A DNA stretch of 64,000 nt from Flavobacterium dankookense (GTDB lineage Bacteria > Bacteroidota > Bacteroidia > Flavobacteriales > Flavobacteriaceae). Below are positions 56,904-64,000 of this stretch, piece after piece; the stretch's first letter is position 1; each line of letters begins with the position of its first letter. The translations under genes were made by a program, and so were the position numbers. Under the pieces are notes generated by a model. It was given only the letters and a program-made list of their open reading frames with translations. It was not told the origin of the DNA and did not search any database. Location: positions 80,637 through 144,636 of the forward strand of contig NZ_SNXR01000017.1 of NCBI RefSeq assembly GCF_004362665.1, in the 5' to 3' direction.

Positions 56904-56912
56904 TAATTTTGC
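56904..56912 (+). promoter_or_regulatory. mnmA promoter, -7 element TAATTTTGC
   Basis: An exact TAnnTTTG match beginning two bases after the MORN-gene stop and 52 bp before the mnmA ATG. Confidence 0.7.
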
Positions 56913-56916
56913 ATCT

Positions 56917-56937
56917 CCTTTGATCGTAGGTCAAAGG
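56917..56937 (+). promoter_or_regulatory. Hairpin at the predicted 5' end of the mnmA message
   Basis: CCTTTGATC-GTA-GGTCAAAGG forms up to 9 bp (7 Watson-Crick plus a G-T and a C-G pair) with a 3-nt loop. Given the -7 element at 56904-56912, transcription should begin at about 56917, so the transcript would start with this hairpin. A 5'-protecting or regulatory role is possible. Confidence 0.55.
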
Positions 56938-56964
56938 GAAAGAAATTAATTTTTTTGGTGTAAA

Positions 56965-58152
56965 ATGAAACGAGTTGTTGTTGGACTTTCTGGAGGTGTT
57001 GATTCGAGTGTTGCTGCTTATCTTTTAAAAGAACAAGGCTATGAAGTCATAGGTCTTTTTATGAAAAATTGGCACGATGATTCGGTAACTATTTCTAACG
57101 AATGTCCTTGGCTCGAAGACAGTAACGATGCTTTATTGGTTGCCGAAAAATTAGGTATTCCATTTCAAACAGTCGATTTAAGCGAGCAATACAAAGAAAA
57201 GATCGTGGACTATATGTTCAGCGAATATGAAAAAGGAAGAACTCCAAATCCTGATGTATTGTGCAATCGCGAGATAAAATTTGATGTTTTCATGAAAATC
57301 GCTTTAAGTCTTGGTGCAGATTTCGTCGCAACAGGTCATTATTGCCGAAAAGGAACAATCGAAAAAGACGGAAACGATGTATATCAATTGCTAGCCGGAA
57401 TTGACGGAAACAAAGATCAATCGTATTTTTTATGTCAATTATCGCAAGAACAACTTTCTAAAGCCTTGTTTCCAATTGGTGAATTGACCAAACCTCAAGT
57501 TCGTGAAATTGCTTCTAAATTAGATTTAATTACTGCCGAAAAACGCGATTCTCAAGGATTGTGTTTCATTGGAAAAGTTCGTTTACCTGAGTTTTTACAA
57601 CAGCAATTGCAACCTAAAGAAGGTTTGATTTATGAAATAAATGCTGACAATACTATTTATAATCAAGAAGTTCCGCTGTTTAATTCACTCGAAGAAAAAT
57701 TGGCTTTCGAAGCAAATGGAATTTCTTATTTACCAGAAAACGGAAAAGTAGTAGGAAAACACCAAGGTGCGCATTATTTTACCATTGGACAACGAAAAGG
57801 ACTGAATGTTGGCGGAACAAAAGAAGCACTTTTTATCATTGCAACTGATGTAAAATCGAATATTATTTATACTGGACAAGGAGCAAATCATCCTGGATTA
57901 TTCAAAAAAACATTAAAAGTTTTACCATCTGAAATTCATTGGATTAGAGAAGATTTAGCGCTCAAAAATGGAGAAACTCTCGAAGTAATGGCGCGAATTC
58001 GTTACCGACAAGAATTGCAAAAAGCAACATTGCATCATTTTGAAAGTGGATTGTATGTTTCATTTGAAAAACCGCAATCAGCTATTACAGAAGGACAGTT
58101 TGTGGCATGGAATATTGGTGACGAATTAGTTGGTTCAGGAGTAATTTCGTAA
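56965..58152 (+). CDS. mnmA: tRNA-specific 2-thiouridylase MnmA
   Basis: MnmA (395 residues) adds sulfur to U34 of certain tRNAs. The PP-loop SGGVDS is at 9-14, the catalytic Cys100 in [13 protein letters not shown] and the second Cys200 in [11 protein letters not shown]; the tRNA-binding and C-terminal barrel domains follow ([19 protein letters not shown]). The intervening KWR-type region is normal. It has its own promoter with a 5' hairpin. A secreted protease gene follows after about 25 bp. Confidence 0.97.
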   Translation: MKRVVVGLSGGVDSSVAAYLLKEQGYEVIGLFMKNWHDDSVTISNECPWLEDSNDALLVAEKLGIPFQTVDLSEQYKEKIVDYMFSEYEKGRTPNPDVLCNREIKFDVFMKIALSLGADFVATGHYCRKGTIEKDGNDVYQLLAGIDGNKDQSYFLCQLSQEQLSKALFPIGELTKPQVREIASKLDLITAEKRDSQGLCFIGKVRLPEFLQQQLQPKEGLIYEINADNTIYNQEVPLFNSLEEKLAFEANGISYLPENGKVVGKHQGAHYFTIGQRKGLNVGGTKEALFIIATDVKSNIIYTGQGANHPGLFKKTLKVLPSEIHWIREDLALKNGETLEVMARIRYRQELQKATLHHFESGLYVSFEKPQSAITEGQFVAWNIGDELVGSGVIS

Positions 58153-58177
58153 TTTAGTGCTTTCAAAAACGAAAGCT

Positions 58178-59797
58178 ATGAAAAAAATCGTTTTAATTCT
58201 TCTGATTTTCTTATCACAAAACATGTTTTCTCAAGAAGATGCTTGGGTTTATTTTATTGATAAACCCAATGCGCAATTCTATTTTGACAATCCGTTAGAA
58301 ATGCTTTCGCAAAGAGCATTAGACAGAAGAGCAAATCAAAATATTGATTTAGATATAAAAGATATTCCAATTCATCAAGACTATGTTGATGAAATAACTG
58401 CTTCAGAAGGAATTGAAGTAAAAGCTAGATCAAAATGGTTTAACGCAGTTCATGTTCGTGGTTCGATTTCCGCTATTGAAGCATTGGCGAATTTAGTATT
58501 TGTTGACACTATTCAATTTGCTGATAGAAGTTTAAATCAATCCAATAGAAAATCAAATGCCAAAAAAGTTAGAGCAGTAAATAAACAATTGGATGCGCAA
58601 GAGAATTTTGTTTACGGAAATTCATCGAATCAAATTGAAATGCTTAATGGACATTTACTTCACCAACAGGATTATACCGGAACAGGTAAGATTATAGCTG
58701 TTATGGATTCGGGTTTTCCAAATGTAAATACGGCTTCATCGTTTCAAAGGTTGCGAGATAACAATCAAATTCTTGGTGGATATAATTTTGTTGATAGAAA
58801 TAATGATTTTTATACAAGAAATCAACACGGAACTTTGGTATTTTCATTAATTGCAGGTTTTGTTGAAAATGAATTGGTTGGAACTGCGCCAAACGCAAAT
58901 TATTACCTATTTATAACCGAAGATGTAGCTACTGAAAATCCGGTTGAAGAAAGTTATTGGGTAGAAGCTGCTGAGGTTGCGGACAGTCTTGGAGTTGATG
59001 TTATTAACACGTCTTTGGGTTATTACACTTATGATAATCCGAATTATAGTTATACTTATAATGATATGAATGGAAACACTTCATTTATATCAAAAGGAAC
59101 TGATATAGCTTTTAGTCGTGGGATGATTTGTGTTACTAGTGCAGGAAATTCAGGAAATGGTGCAAATCCAAATATTTCTGTTCCAGCTGATGCTGCTAAT
59201 TCATTTACAATAGGTTCTGTAAAATTTGATGAAAGTTATTCTTCATTTAGTTCTATCGGACCAACATTTGATGGAAGAATAAAACCGGATGTTATGGCTC
59301 AAGGGCAAAATCCATTTTATTCAAATACAGCAGGAGTTGTAACTAATTCATCAAGCGGGACTTCGTTTTCTTCGCCAATAATGGCTGGAATGATTGCTAG
59401 TTTTTGGCAAGCTATTCCTTGGGCAACTAATCAGCAAATAGTAGATTTTGTTCGTCAGTCGGCAGATAGATTTTCAGCTCCAACACCACAATTTGGTTAT
59501 GGAATTCCAGATTTTCAATTGGCTTTAGATATTGCACAACTTTCAATTGGAGAAAATAGTCAAAGTCATTTTTCGTTGTATCCAAATCCGATGGAAGACC
59601 AGTTAAATATTCTACTTTCAACCGATTCTGAGGAAATAAAGTTTCAACTTTTTAATACGCTAAGTCAAAAAGTAATAGATACTTTCATAAATAGTACCAA
59701 CAATTCAATTTCCACATCCGAATTACAAAATGGAATTTATTTCTATAGAATTGAACATAAAAACACCATTCAAACAGGTAAAATAATTAAGATTTAA
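58178..59797 (+). CDS. Secreted subtilisin-like (S8) protease with T9SS type A sorting domain
   Basis: With the ATG at 58178 the protein has 539 residues; a GTG seven codons upstream is in frame but would place residues before the signal peptide MKKIVLILLIFLSQNMFSQE. An N-terminal propeptide-like part (about 20-140) precedes the S8 domain with Asp177 (AVMDSGFP), His217 (NQHGTLVFSLIAG), oxyanion Asn324 (TSAGNSG) and the nucleophile Ser396 (SGTSFSSPIMAG). The last 70 residues are a T9SS type A sorting domain (FSLYPNPMEDQLNI ... GIYFYRIEHKNTIQTGKIIK). It is therefore exported across the outer membrane. Its stop overlaps the next gene's start. Confidence 0.95.
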   Translation: MKKIVLILLIFLSQNMFSQEDAWVYFIDKPNAQFYFDNPLEMLSQRALDRRANQNIDLDIKDIPIHQDYVDEITASEGIEVKARSKWFNAVHVRGSISAIEALANLVFVDTIQFADRSLNQSNRKSNAKKVRAVNKQLDAQENFVYGNSSNQIEMLNGHLLHQQDYTGTGKIIAVMDSGFPNVNTASSFQRLRDNNQILGGYNFVDRNNDFYTRNQHGTLVFSLIAGFVENELVGTAPNANYYLFITEDVATENPVEESYWVEAAEVADSLGVDVINTSLGYYTYDNPNYSYTYNDMNGNTSFISKGTDIAFSRGMICVTSAGNSGNGANPNISVPADAANSFTIGSVKFDESYSSFSSIGPTFDGRIKPDVMAQGQNPFYSNTAGVVTNSSSGTSFSSPIMAGMIASFWQAIPWATNQQIVDFVRQSADRFSAPTPQFGYGIPDFQLALDIAQLSIGENSQSHFSLYPNPMEDQLNILLSTDSEEIKFQLFNTLSQKVIDTFINSTNNSISTSELQNGIYFYRIEHKNTIQTGKIIKI

Positions 59798-60735
59798 TGA
59801 ATAGGATTACGCAACTTTTCAATATAAAATATCCAATAATTCAAGGCGGAATGATTTGGAATAGTGGTTACAAGTTAGCTAGCGCAGTAAGTAATGCTGG
59901 TGGTTTAGGATTAATTGGTGCAGGTTCAATGTATCCTGATGTTTTGAGAGAACACATCCAAAAATGCAAAAAAGCTACTGATAAACCATTTGGTGTGAAT
60001 GTTCCAATGTTGTATCCAAATATTGAGGAAATCATCCAAATTATTATTGATGAAGGAGTAAAAATTGTGTTTACATCTGCTGGAAATCCAAAAATTTGGA
60101 CAGATCATTTAAAATCTCACGGAATTACGGTTGTTCATGTGGTTAGTAGTTCAAAGTTTGCATCAAAAGCAGAAGAAGCAGGAGTTGATGCTGTTGTTGC
60201 AGAAGGTTTCGAAGCTGGCGGACACAATGGAAGAGAAGAAACAACCACTTTTACTTTAATTCCAATGGTAAAAGAACAAATTTCAATTCCATTAATAGCT
60301 GCGGGAGGAATTGCAACAGGAAAAGGAATGTTGGCAGCTATGGTTCTTGGTGCTGATGGAGTTCAAATGGGTTCACGATTTGTAGCTTCTGTGGAAAGTT
60401 CGGCGCATGATAATTTCAAGCAAACCGTTATCGAGACTAAAGAAGGTGACACGCAATTAACATTGAAAGAATTGGCACCAGTTCGATTAATAAAGAATAA
60501 ATTTTATAATGATGTGCAAGAATTATATTCAAAATGTCCGTCAAAAGAAGATTTGGAAACTTTACTTGGAAAAAGACGTGCAAAAAGAGGAATGTTTGAA
60601 GGAGATTTGGTTGAAGGTGAACTAGAGATTGGACAAATTGCCGGATTAATTCATGAAATAAAATCAGTAGAAGAAATAATCAAGAGCGTAATGATTGAAT
60701 TTGAAGAAGCAAAAAGTAAAATTCAGAATTTATAA
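59797..60735 (+). CDS. Nitronate monooxygenase / FMN-dependent 2-nitropropane dioxygenase family protein
   Basis: A 312-residue TIM-barrel flavoenzyme. Marks are IKYPIIQGGMIWNSGYKLAS and NAGGLGLIGAGSMYPDVLRE near the N-terminus, then AEGFEAGGHNG with the active-site His, IPLIAAGGIATGKGMLAAMV and GADGVQMGSRFVAS for FMN phosphate binding. The family contains nitronate monooxygenases and FabK-like enoyl reductases; which activity applies cannot be read here. Start and stop overlap with the protease gene (TAATG), so the two are co-translated although functionally unlike. Confidence 0.87.
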   Translation: MNRITQLFNIKYPIIQGGMIWNSGYKLASAVSNAGGLGLIGAGSMYPDVLREHIQKCKKATDKPFGVNVPMLYPNIEEIIQIIIDEGVKIVFTSAGNPKIWTDHLKSHGITVVHVVSSSKFASKAEEAGVDAVVAEGFEAGGHNGREETTTFTLIPMVKEQISIPLIAAGGIATGKGMLAAMVLGADGVQMGSRFVASVESSAHDNFKQTVIETKEGDTQLTLKELAPVRLIKNKFYNDVQELYSKCPSKEDLETLLGKRRAKRGMFEGDLVEGELEIGQIAGLIHEIKSVEEIIKSVMIEFEEAKSKIQNL

Positions 60736-61094
60736 GTTATTTTATTAATAATTGTAATTGTTAGCGAGAGATTTACGTCATAACTTGTTAACAATTTTTT
60801 ATTTTTTGACTGTATGTTAAATTATTAATAACTGATTTTTTTAAACTGTTTTTTTTATAACTAATTATTTATCAATTAAATGAAATCAATTTCGAGGAAT
60901 TTATAGTTGTTAATAATGTTGATTATTTTGTTTATAACAATTTAATAACTCAAATTCTGCGTGAAAAATTCTGTGTAATATAGTTGTGACAATTTTTACT
61001 TTGGTGAAATCTATAATTTAGTGTCATTTTGATTATTTCTAAATGAGCTTTTGCAAAAGTTTTCAATCATGAAGAGTTGTTTAACTTTTAGCCC
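60736..61094. other. AT-rich intergenic region, 359 bp, before the giant repeat-protein gene
   Basis: No reading frame of note except a 9-codon frame at 61069-61098 (MKSCLTFSP) that overlaps the next start codon as ATGA. A palindromic TTTTGCAAAA lies at 61050-61059. No exact TAnnTTTG element was found; TTACTTTGG at about 60998 is the nearest. Confidence 0.6.
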
Positions 61095-64000
61095 ATGAGA
61101 ATTTTTACAATAAAAAAGCATTTTTTTTCAATTATCATTCTATTTGCTTTCCTTATAGGAAGTTCAACTCATGTTGTAGCTCAATGTCCAACGATTATCA
61201 ATACTAATCAATCCTTTTGTGATGTTCAATCGCCTACTGTTGCCAGTTTACAAGCTACAGATAATGGTGGAGGAATTCGATGGTATGCAACTGCGAATTC
61301 TACAACAGCACTTTCTAATGCTACAATTTTAGCTAATGGTGAAGATTACTTTGCTGATGATGCAACAGGAACTTGTGGTGTTAGACAAAGTGTAACGGTT
61401 ACTATTTATTCGGCGCCAACTGGAGCTAACTTTCAAGGTGTTTGTGTTACGAGTTTAACTCAAGCAACAATACTAAATCCACAATTTTCGATTACTGGTG
61501 TTGGTTTAAAATGGTACACTGTTCCTTTTGGTGGAATTGCAATTTCAAATTCAACAATTTTAAACGATAATACAATTTATTATATAAGTCAAACTAATCC
61601 TGATACAGGTTGTGAAACTTCACGATTATCGGTGTTTGTGAATGTTGGATTGGTTCCAGTGCCAACAGGTGATGCTGTTCAAGAATTTTGTAATGATTCT
61701 GGAAATCCGCCAACTATTGCAGATTTAGTTGCGTCTGGAAATAATAATTGGTATTTAACATCCGATTTTGGAATTCCACTTGATCCTTCAACGCCATTGG
61801 TAAACGGTCAATTTTATTATGCAACAACGGTCGATCCACCATGTGAAAGCGATGATAGATTGGAGGTTTTGGTAAATATATATGAACCAAATGATGCAGG
61901 AAATGACGGTTCAAGGAGTATTTGTTCCAATCAAGTAACGACAACACCTTTATTTAATTTATATGATTTGCTTGGAGGAACACCTGATAATACAGGGGTT
62001 TGGTCTGGTCCAATTGTTACTACAAACGGATTTCAAGGTACTTTAGATGTTTCTTCAATGACCGAAGTTGGAAGTCCATATATTTTTACATATACCGTTT
62101 CATCAGCTTTGTGTGTAACAGATACATCCACTGTAACGATTACAATTTTACCATTACCAACGGCAAGTGTAACGGCCAATCCAAGTACTATTTGTGAAAA
62201 CGGAACTACGACTTTAACGTTTACAGGAACACCAAATGCTACAGTAACGTATAACATCAATGGTGAAGCAAACCAAACAATAACCTTAAACGCAGCAGGA
62301 ACAGCTACGATAGTAGTAAGTCCAACAGCAACAGGAACTATCAGTATAGTAAGTGTAGCAAGTTCAGGAACACCAAGTTGTATAAATCCACAAACGAGTA
62401 GTATTCCAATCACGGTTTTACCCTTACCAACGGCAAGTGTAACGGCCAATCCAACAACGATTTGTCAAAACGGAACTACGACTTTAACGTTTACAGGAAC
62501 ACCAAATGCAACAGTAACGTACAACATCAATGGTGGAGCAAACCAAACAATAACCTTAAACGCAGCAGGAACAGCTACGATAGTAGTAAGTCCAACGGCA
62601 ACAGGAACAATCAATATAGTAAGTGTAGCCAGTTCCGGAACACCAAGTTGTATTAATCCACAAACGAGTAGCATTCCAATCACAGTTTTACCCTTACCAA
62701 CAGCAAGTGTAACGGCCAATCCAACAACGATTTGTCAAAACGGAACCACGACTTTAACCTTTACTGGAACACCAAATGCTACGGTAACGTACAACATCAA
62801 TGGAGGAACCAACCAAACAATAACACTAAACGCAGCAGGAACAGCCACAATATCAGTAAGTCCAACAGCAACAGGAACAATCAATATAGTAAGTGTAGCT
62901 AGTTCAGGAACACCAAGTTGTATAAATCCACAAACGAGTAGTATTCCAATCACGGTTTTACCCTTACCAACGGCAAGTGTAACGGCCAATCCAACAACGA
63001 TTTGTCAAAACGGAACTACGACTTTAACGTTTACAGGAACACCAAATGCAACAGTAACGTACAACATCAATGGAGGAACCAACCAAACAATAACACTAAA
63101 CGCAGCAGGAACAGCCACAATATCAGTAAGTCCAACCACAACAGGAACAATCAATATAGTAAGCGTAGCGAGTTCAGGAACACCAAGTTGTATCAATCCA
63201 CAAACGAGTAGTATTCCAATCACAGTTTTACCCTTACCAACGGCAAGTGTAACGGCCAATCCAACAACGATTTGTCAAAACGGAACTACGACATTAACCT
63301 TTACAGGAACACCAAATGCAACAGTAACGTACAACATCAATGGTGGAACTAACCAAACGATAACACTAAACGCATCAGGAACAGCCACAATATTAGTAAG
63401 TCCAACCACAACAGGAACAATCAATATAGTAAGTGTAGCCAGTTCAGGAACACCAAGTTGTATCAATCCACAAACGAGTAGTATTCCAATCACAGTTTTA
63501 CCCTTACCAACGGCAAGTGTAACGGCCAATCCAAGTACTATTTGTGAAAACGGAACAACGACATTAACCTTTACAGGAACACCAAATTCAACAGTAACGT
63601 ACAACATCAATGGTGGAACCAACCAAACAATAACACTAAACGCAGCAGGAACAGCCACAATATCAGTAAGTCCAACGGCAACAGGAACAATCAATATAGT
63701 AAGTGTAGCAAGTTCAGGAACACCAAGTTGTATCAATCCACAAACGAGTAGCATTCCAATCACAGTTTTACCCTTACCAACAGCAAGTGTAACGGCCAAT
63801 CCAACAACGATTTGTCAAAACGGAACAACGACATTAACTTTTACAGGAACACCAAATGCTACGGTAACTTACAATATCAATGGTGGAACCAACCAAACGA
63901 TAACATTAAACGCAGCAGGAACAGCTACGATAGTAGTAAGTCCAACAGCAACAGGAACTATCAATATAGTAAGCGTAGCAAGTTCAGGTAATCCAAGTTG
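61095..64000 (+). CDS. Giant secreted repeat protein (adhesin-like), right end outside the window
   Basis: An open frame begins at ATG 61095 and runs 968 codons to the window edge without a stop. A signal peptide is clear (MRIFTIKKHFFSIIILFAFL ... HVVAQC). About 350 residues of Ig-like or PKD-like segments follow (GGGIRWYATANSTTALSNA; GVGLKWYTVPFGGIAISNST), each with paired Cys. From about residue 352 a 90-residue unit (LPLPTASVTANPTTICQNGT ... ATVTYNINGGTNQTITLNAA ... SIPITV) repeats almost unchanged to the edge. This is the pattern of long flavobacterial surface proteins that end in a T9SS sorting domain, which would lie beyond the window. An adhesion role is inferred. Confidence 0.9.
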   Translation, partial: MRIFTIKKHFFSIIILFAFLIGSSTHVVAQCPTIINTNQSFCDVQSPTVASLQATDNGGGIRWYATANSTTALSNATILANGEDYFADDATGTCGVRQSVTVTIYSAPTGANFQGVCVTSLTQATILNPQFSITGVGLKWYTVPFGGIAISNSTILNDNTIYYISQTNPDTGCETSRLSVFVNVGLVPVPTGDAVQEFCNDSGNPPTIADLVASGNNNWYLTSDFGIPLDPSTPLVNGQFYYATTVDPPCESDDRLEVLVNIYEPNDAGNDGSRSICSNQVTTTPLFNLYDLLGGTPDNTGVWSGPIVTTNGFQGTLDVSSMTEVGSPYIFTYTVSSALCVTDTSTVTITILPLPTASVTANPSTICENGTTTLTFTGTPNATVTYNINGEANQTITLNAAGTATIVVSPTATGTISIVSVASSGTPSCINPQTSSIPITVLPLPTASVTANPTTICQNGTTTLTFTGTPNATVTYNINGGANQTITLNAAGTATIVVSPTATGTINIVSVASSGTPSCINPQTSSIPITVLPLPTASVTANPTTICQNGTTTLTFTGTPNATVTYNINGGTNQTITLNAAGTATISVSPTATGTINIVSVASSGTPSCINPQTSSIPITVLPLPTASVTANPTTICQNGTTTLTFTGTPNATVTYNINGGTNQTITLNAAGTATISVSPTTTGTINIVSVASSGTPSCINPQTSSIPITVLPLPTASVTANPTTICQNGTTTLTFTGTPNATVTYNINGGTNQTITLNASGTATILVSPTTTGTINIVSVASSGTPSCINPQTSSIPITVLPLPTASVTANPSTICENGTTTLTFTGTPNSTVTYNINGGTNQTITLNAAGTATISVSPTATGTINIVSVASSGTPSCINPQTSSIPITVLPLPTASVTANPTTICQNGTTTLTFTGTPNATVTYNINGGTNQTITLNAAGTATIVVSPTATGTINIVSVASSGNPS
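62150..64000 (+). repeat. 270-bp tandem repeat array (at least 6.8 units)
   Basis: The anchor GCAAGTGTAACGGCCAAT occurs at 62163, 62433, 62703, 62973, 63243, 63513 and 63783, exactly 270 bp apart. Unit-to-unit differences are few and mostly third-base or conservative. The array codes for 90-residue repeats in the giant secreted protein and continues past the window. Such identity makes recombination and assembly collapse likely. Confidence 0.97.

Noticed and set aside
60736..61094. Replication origin suggested by AT-richness
   Set aside because: No cluster of DnaA boxes (TTATCCACA type) and no dnaA or dnaN gene nearby.
62033..63799. Long open frames on the minus strand across the repeat array (repeating GIPLVCGFIQLG-like peptides)
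   Set aside because: They recur every 270 bp and exist only because the plus-strand units repeat; the plus strand has a signal peptide and sensible domains.
62150..64000. CRISPR-like periodicity
   Set aside because: The 270-bp units are contiguous and coding, with no short direct repeats separated by unique spacers.

Overview
The window is a piece of a flavobacterial chromosome (Bacteroidetes, most like Flavobacterium). The evidence is an AT-rich sequence; promoters of the Bacteroidetes type (TAnnTTTG at -7) in place of -35/-10 boxes; almost no Shine-Dalgarno sequences; type IX secretion (T9SS) sorting domains of both A and B type; an S46 dipeptidyl-peptidase; and the Bacteroidetes ribosomal-protein order in which fusA is followed directly by rpsJ with no tuf gene. 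No rRNA, tRNA, CRISPR array, integrase or transposase was seen.

Layout. 1-2947 (minus strand): the start of an M3 peptidase, purE, a small membrane protein, purK and a HEAT-like protein. 3020-6714 (plus): hpt, adk, a CNNM/CBS membrane protein and obgE. 6836-9112 (minus): two lipoproteins, a methyltransferase and a small hypothetical protein. 9549-14172 (plus): an S46 peptidase, a TPR protein and mpl. 14256-20360: mixed strands, with a DUF1287 lipoprotein, radC, yjjG, a secreted protein, rarA, a rhomboid protease, rlmB and a BamA/TamA-like barrel. 22199-39338 (plus): one long translation locus, rpsL-rpsG-fusA-rpsJ through the S10, spc and alpha gene sets to rpoA-rplQ, including secY, infA and a 38-residue rpmJ. 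39599-54896 (plus): a large T9SS type B surface protein, carA, eno, guaA, a LysM protein, osmC-like, DUF3820, pyrG, yidC and proC. 54950-64000: a fasciclin lipoprotein (minus), then a MORN-like protein, mnmA, a T9SS subtilase, a nitronate-monooxygenase-like protein and, running off the right end, a giant secreted repeat protein.

Together these genes cover nucleotide supply (purE, purK, hpt, adk, carA, guaA, pyrG), translation and its maturation (ribosomal proteins, obgE, rlmB, mnmA), membrane insertion (secY, yidC) and a set of exported proteins.

The least explained content is between the genes. Six copies of a roughly 95-135 bp element lie in intergenic gaps, and two pairs of inverted copies each enclose exactly one gene (a rhomboid protease; carA). 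Each copy has conserved flanks and an exchangeable central segment, which folds as a clear hairpin in at least five of them. A second set of GTCATT-type motifs, some nested inside the first element, lies in several gaps. Other notable signals are five TTTTGTTTAA motifs between the divergent fasciclin and MORN genes, structured leaders before rpsH and rpsD inside the ribosomal locus, two genes whose promoters touch the start codon, and a near-identical 270-bp (90-residue) tandem repeat at the right edge. I saw no complete new multi-gene system; the non-coding elements are the best candidates for something undescribed.
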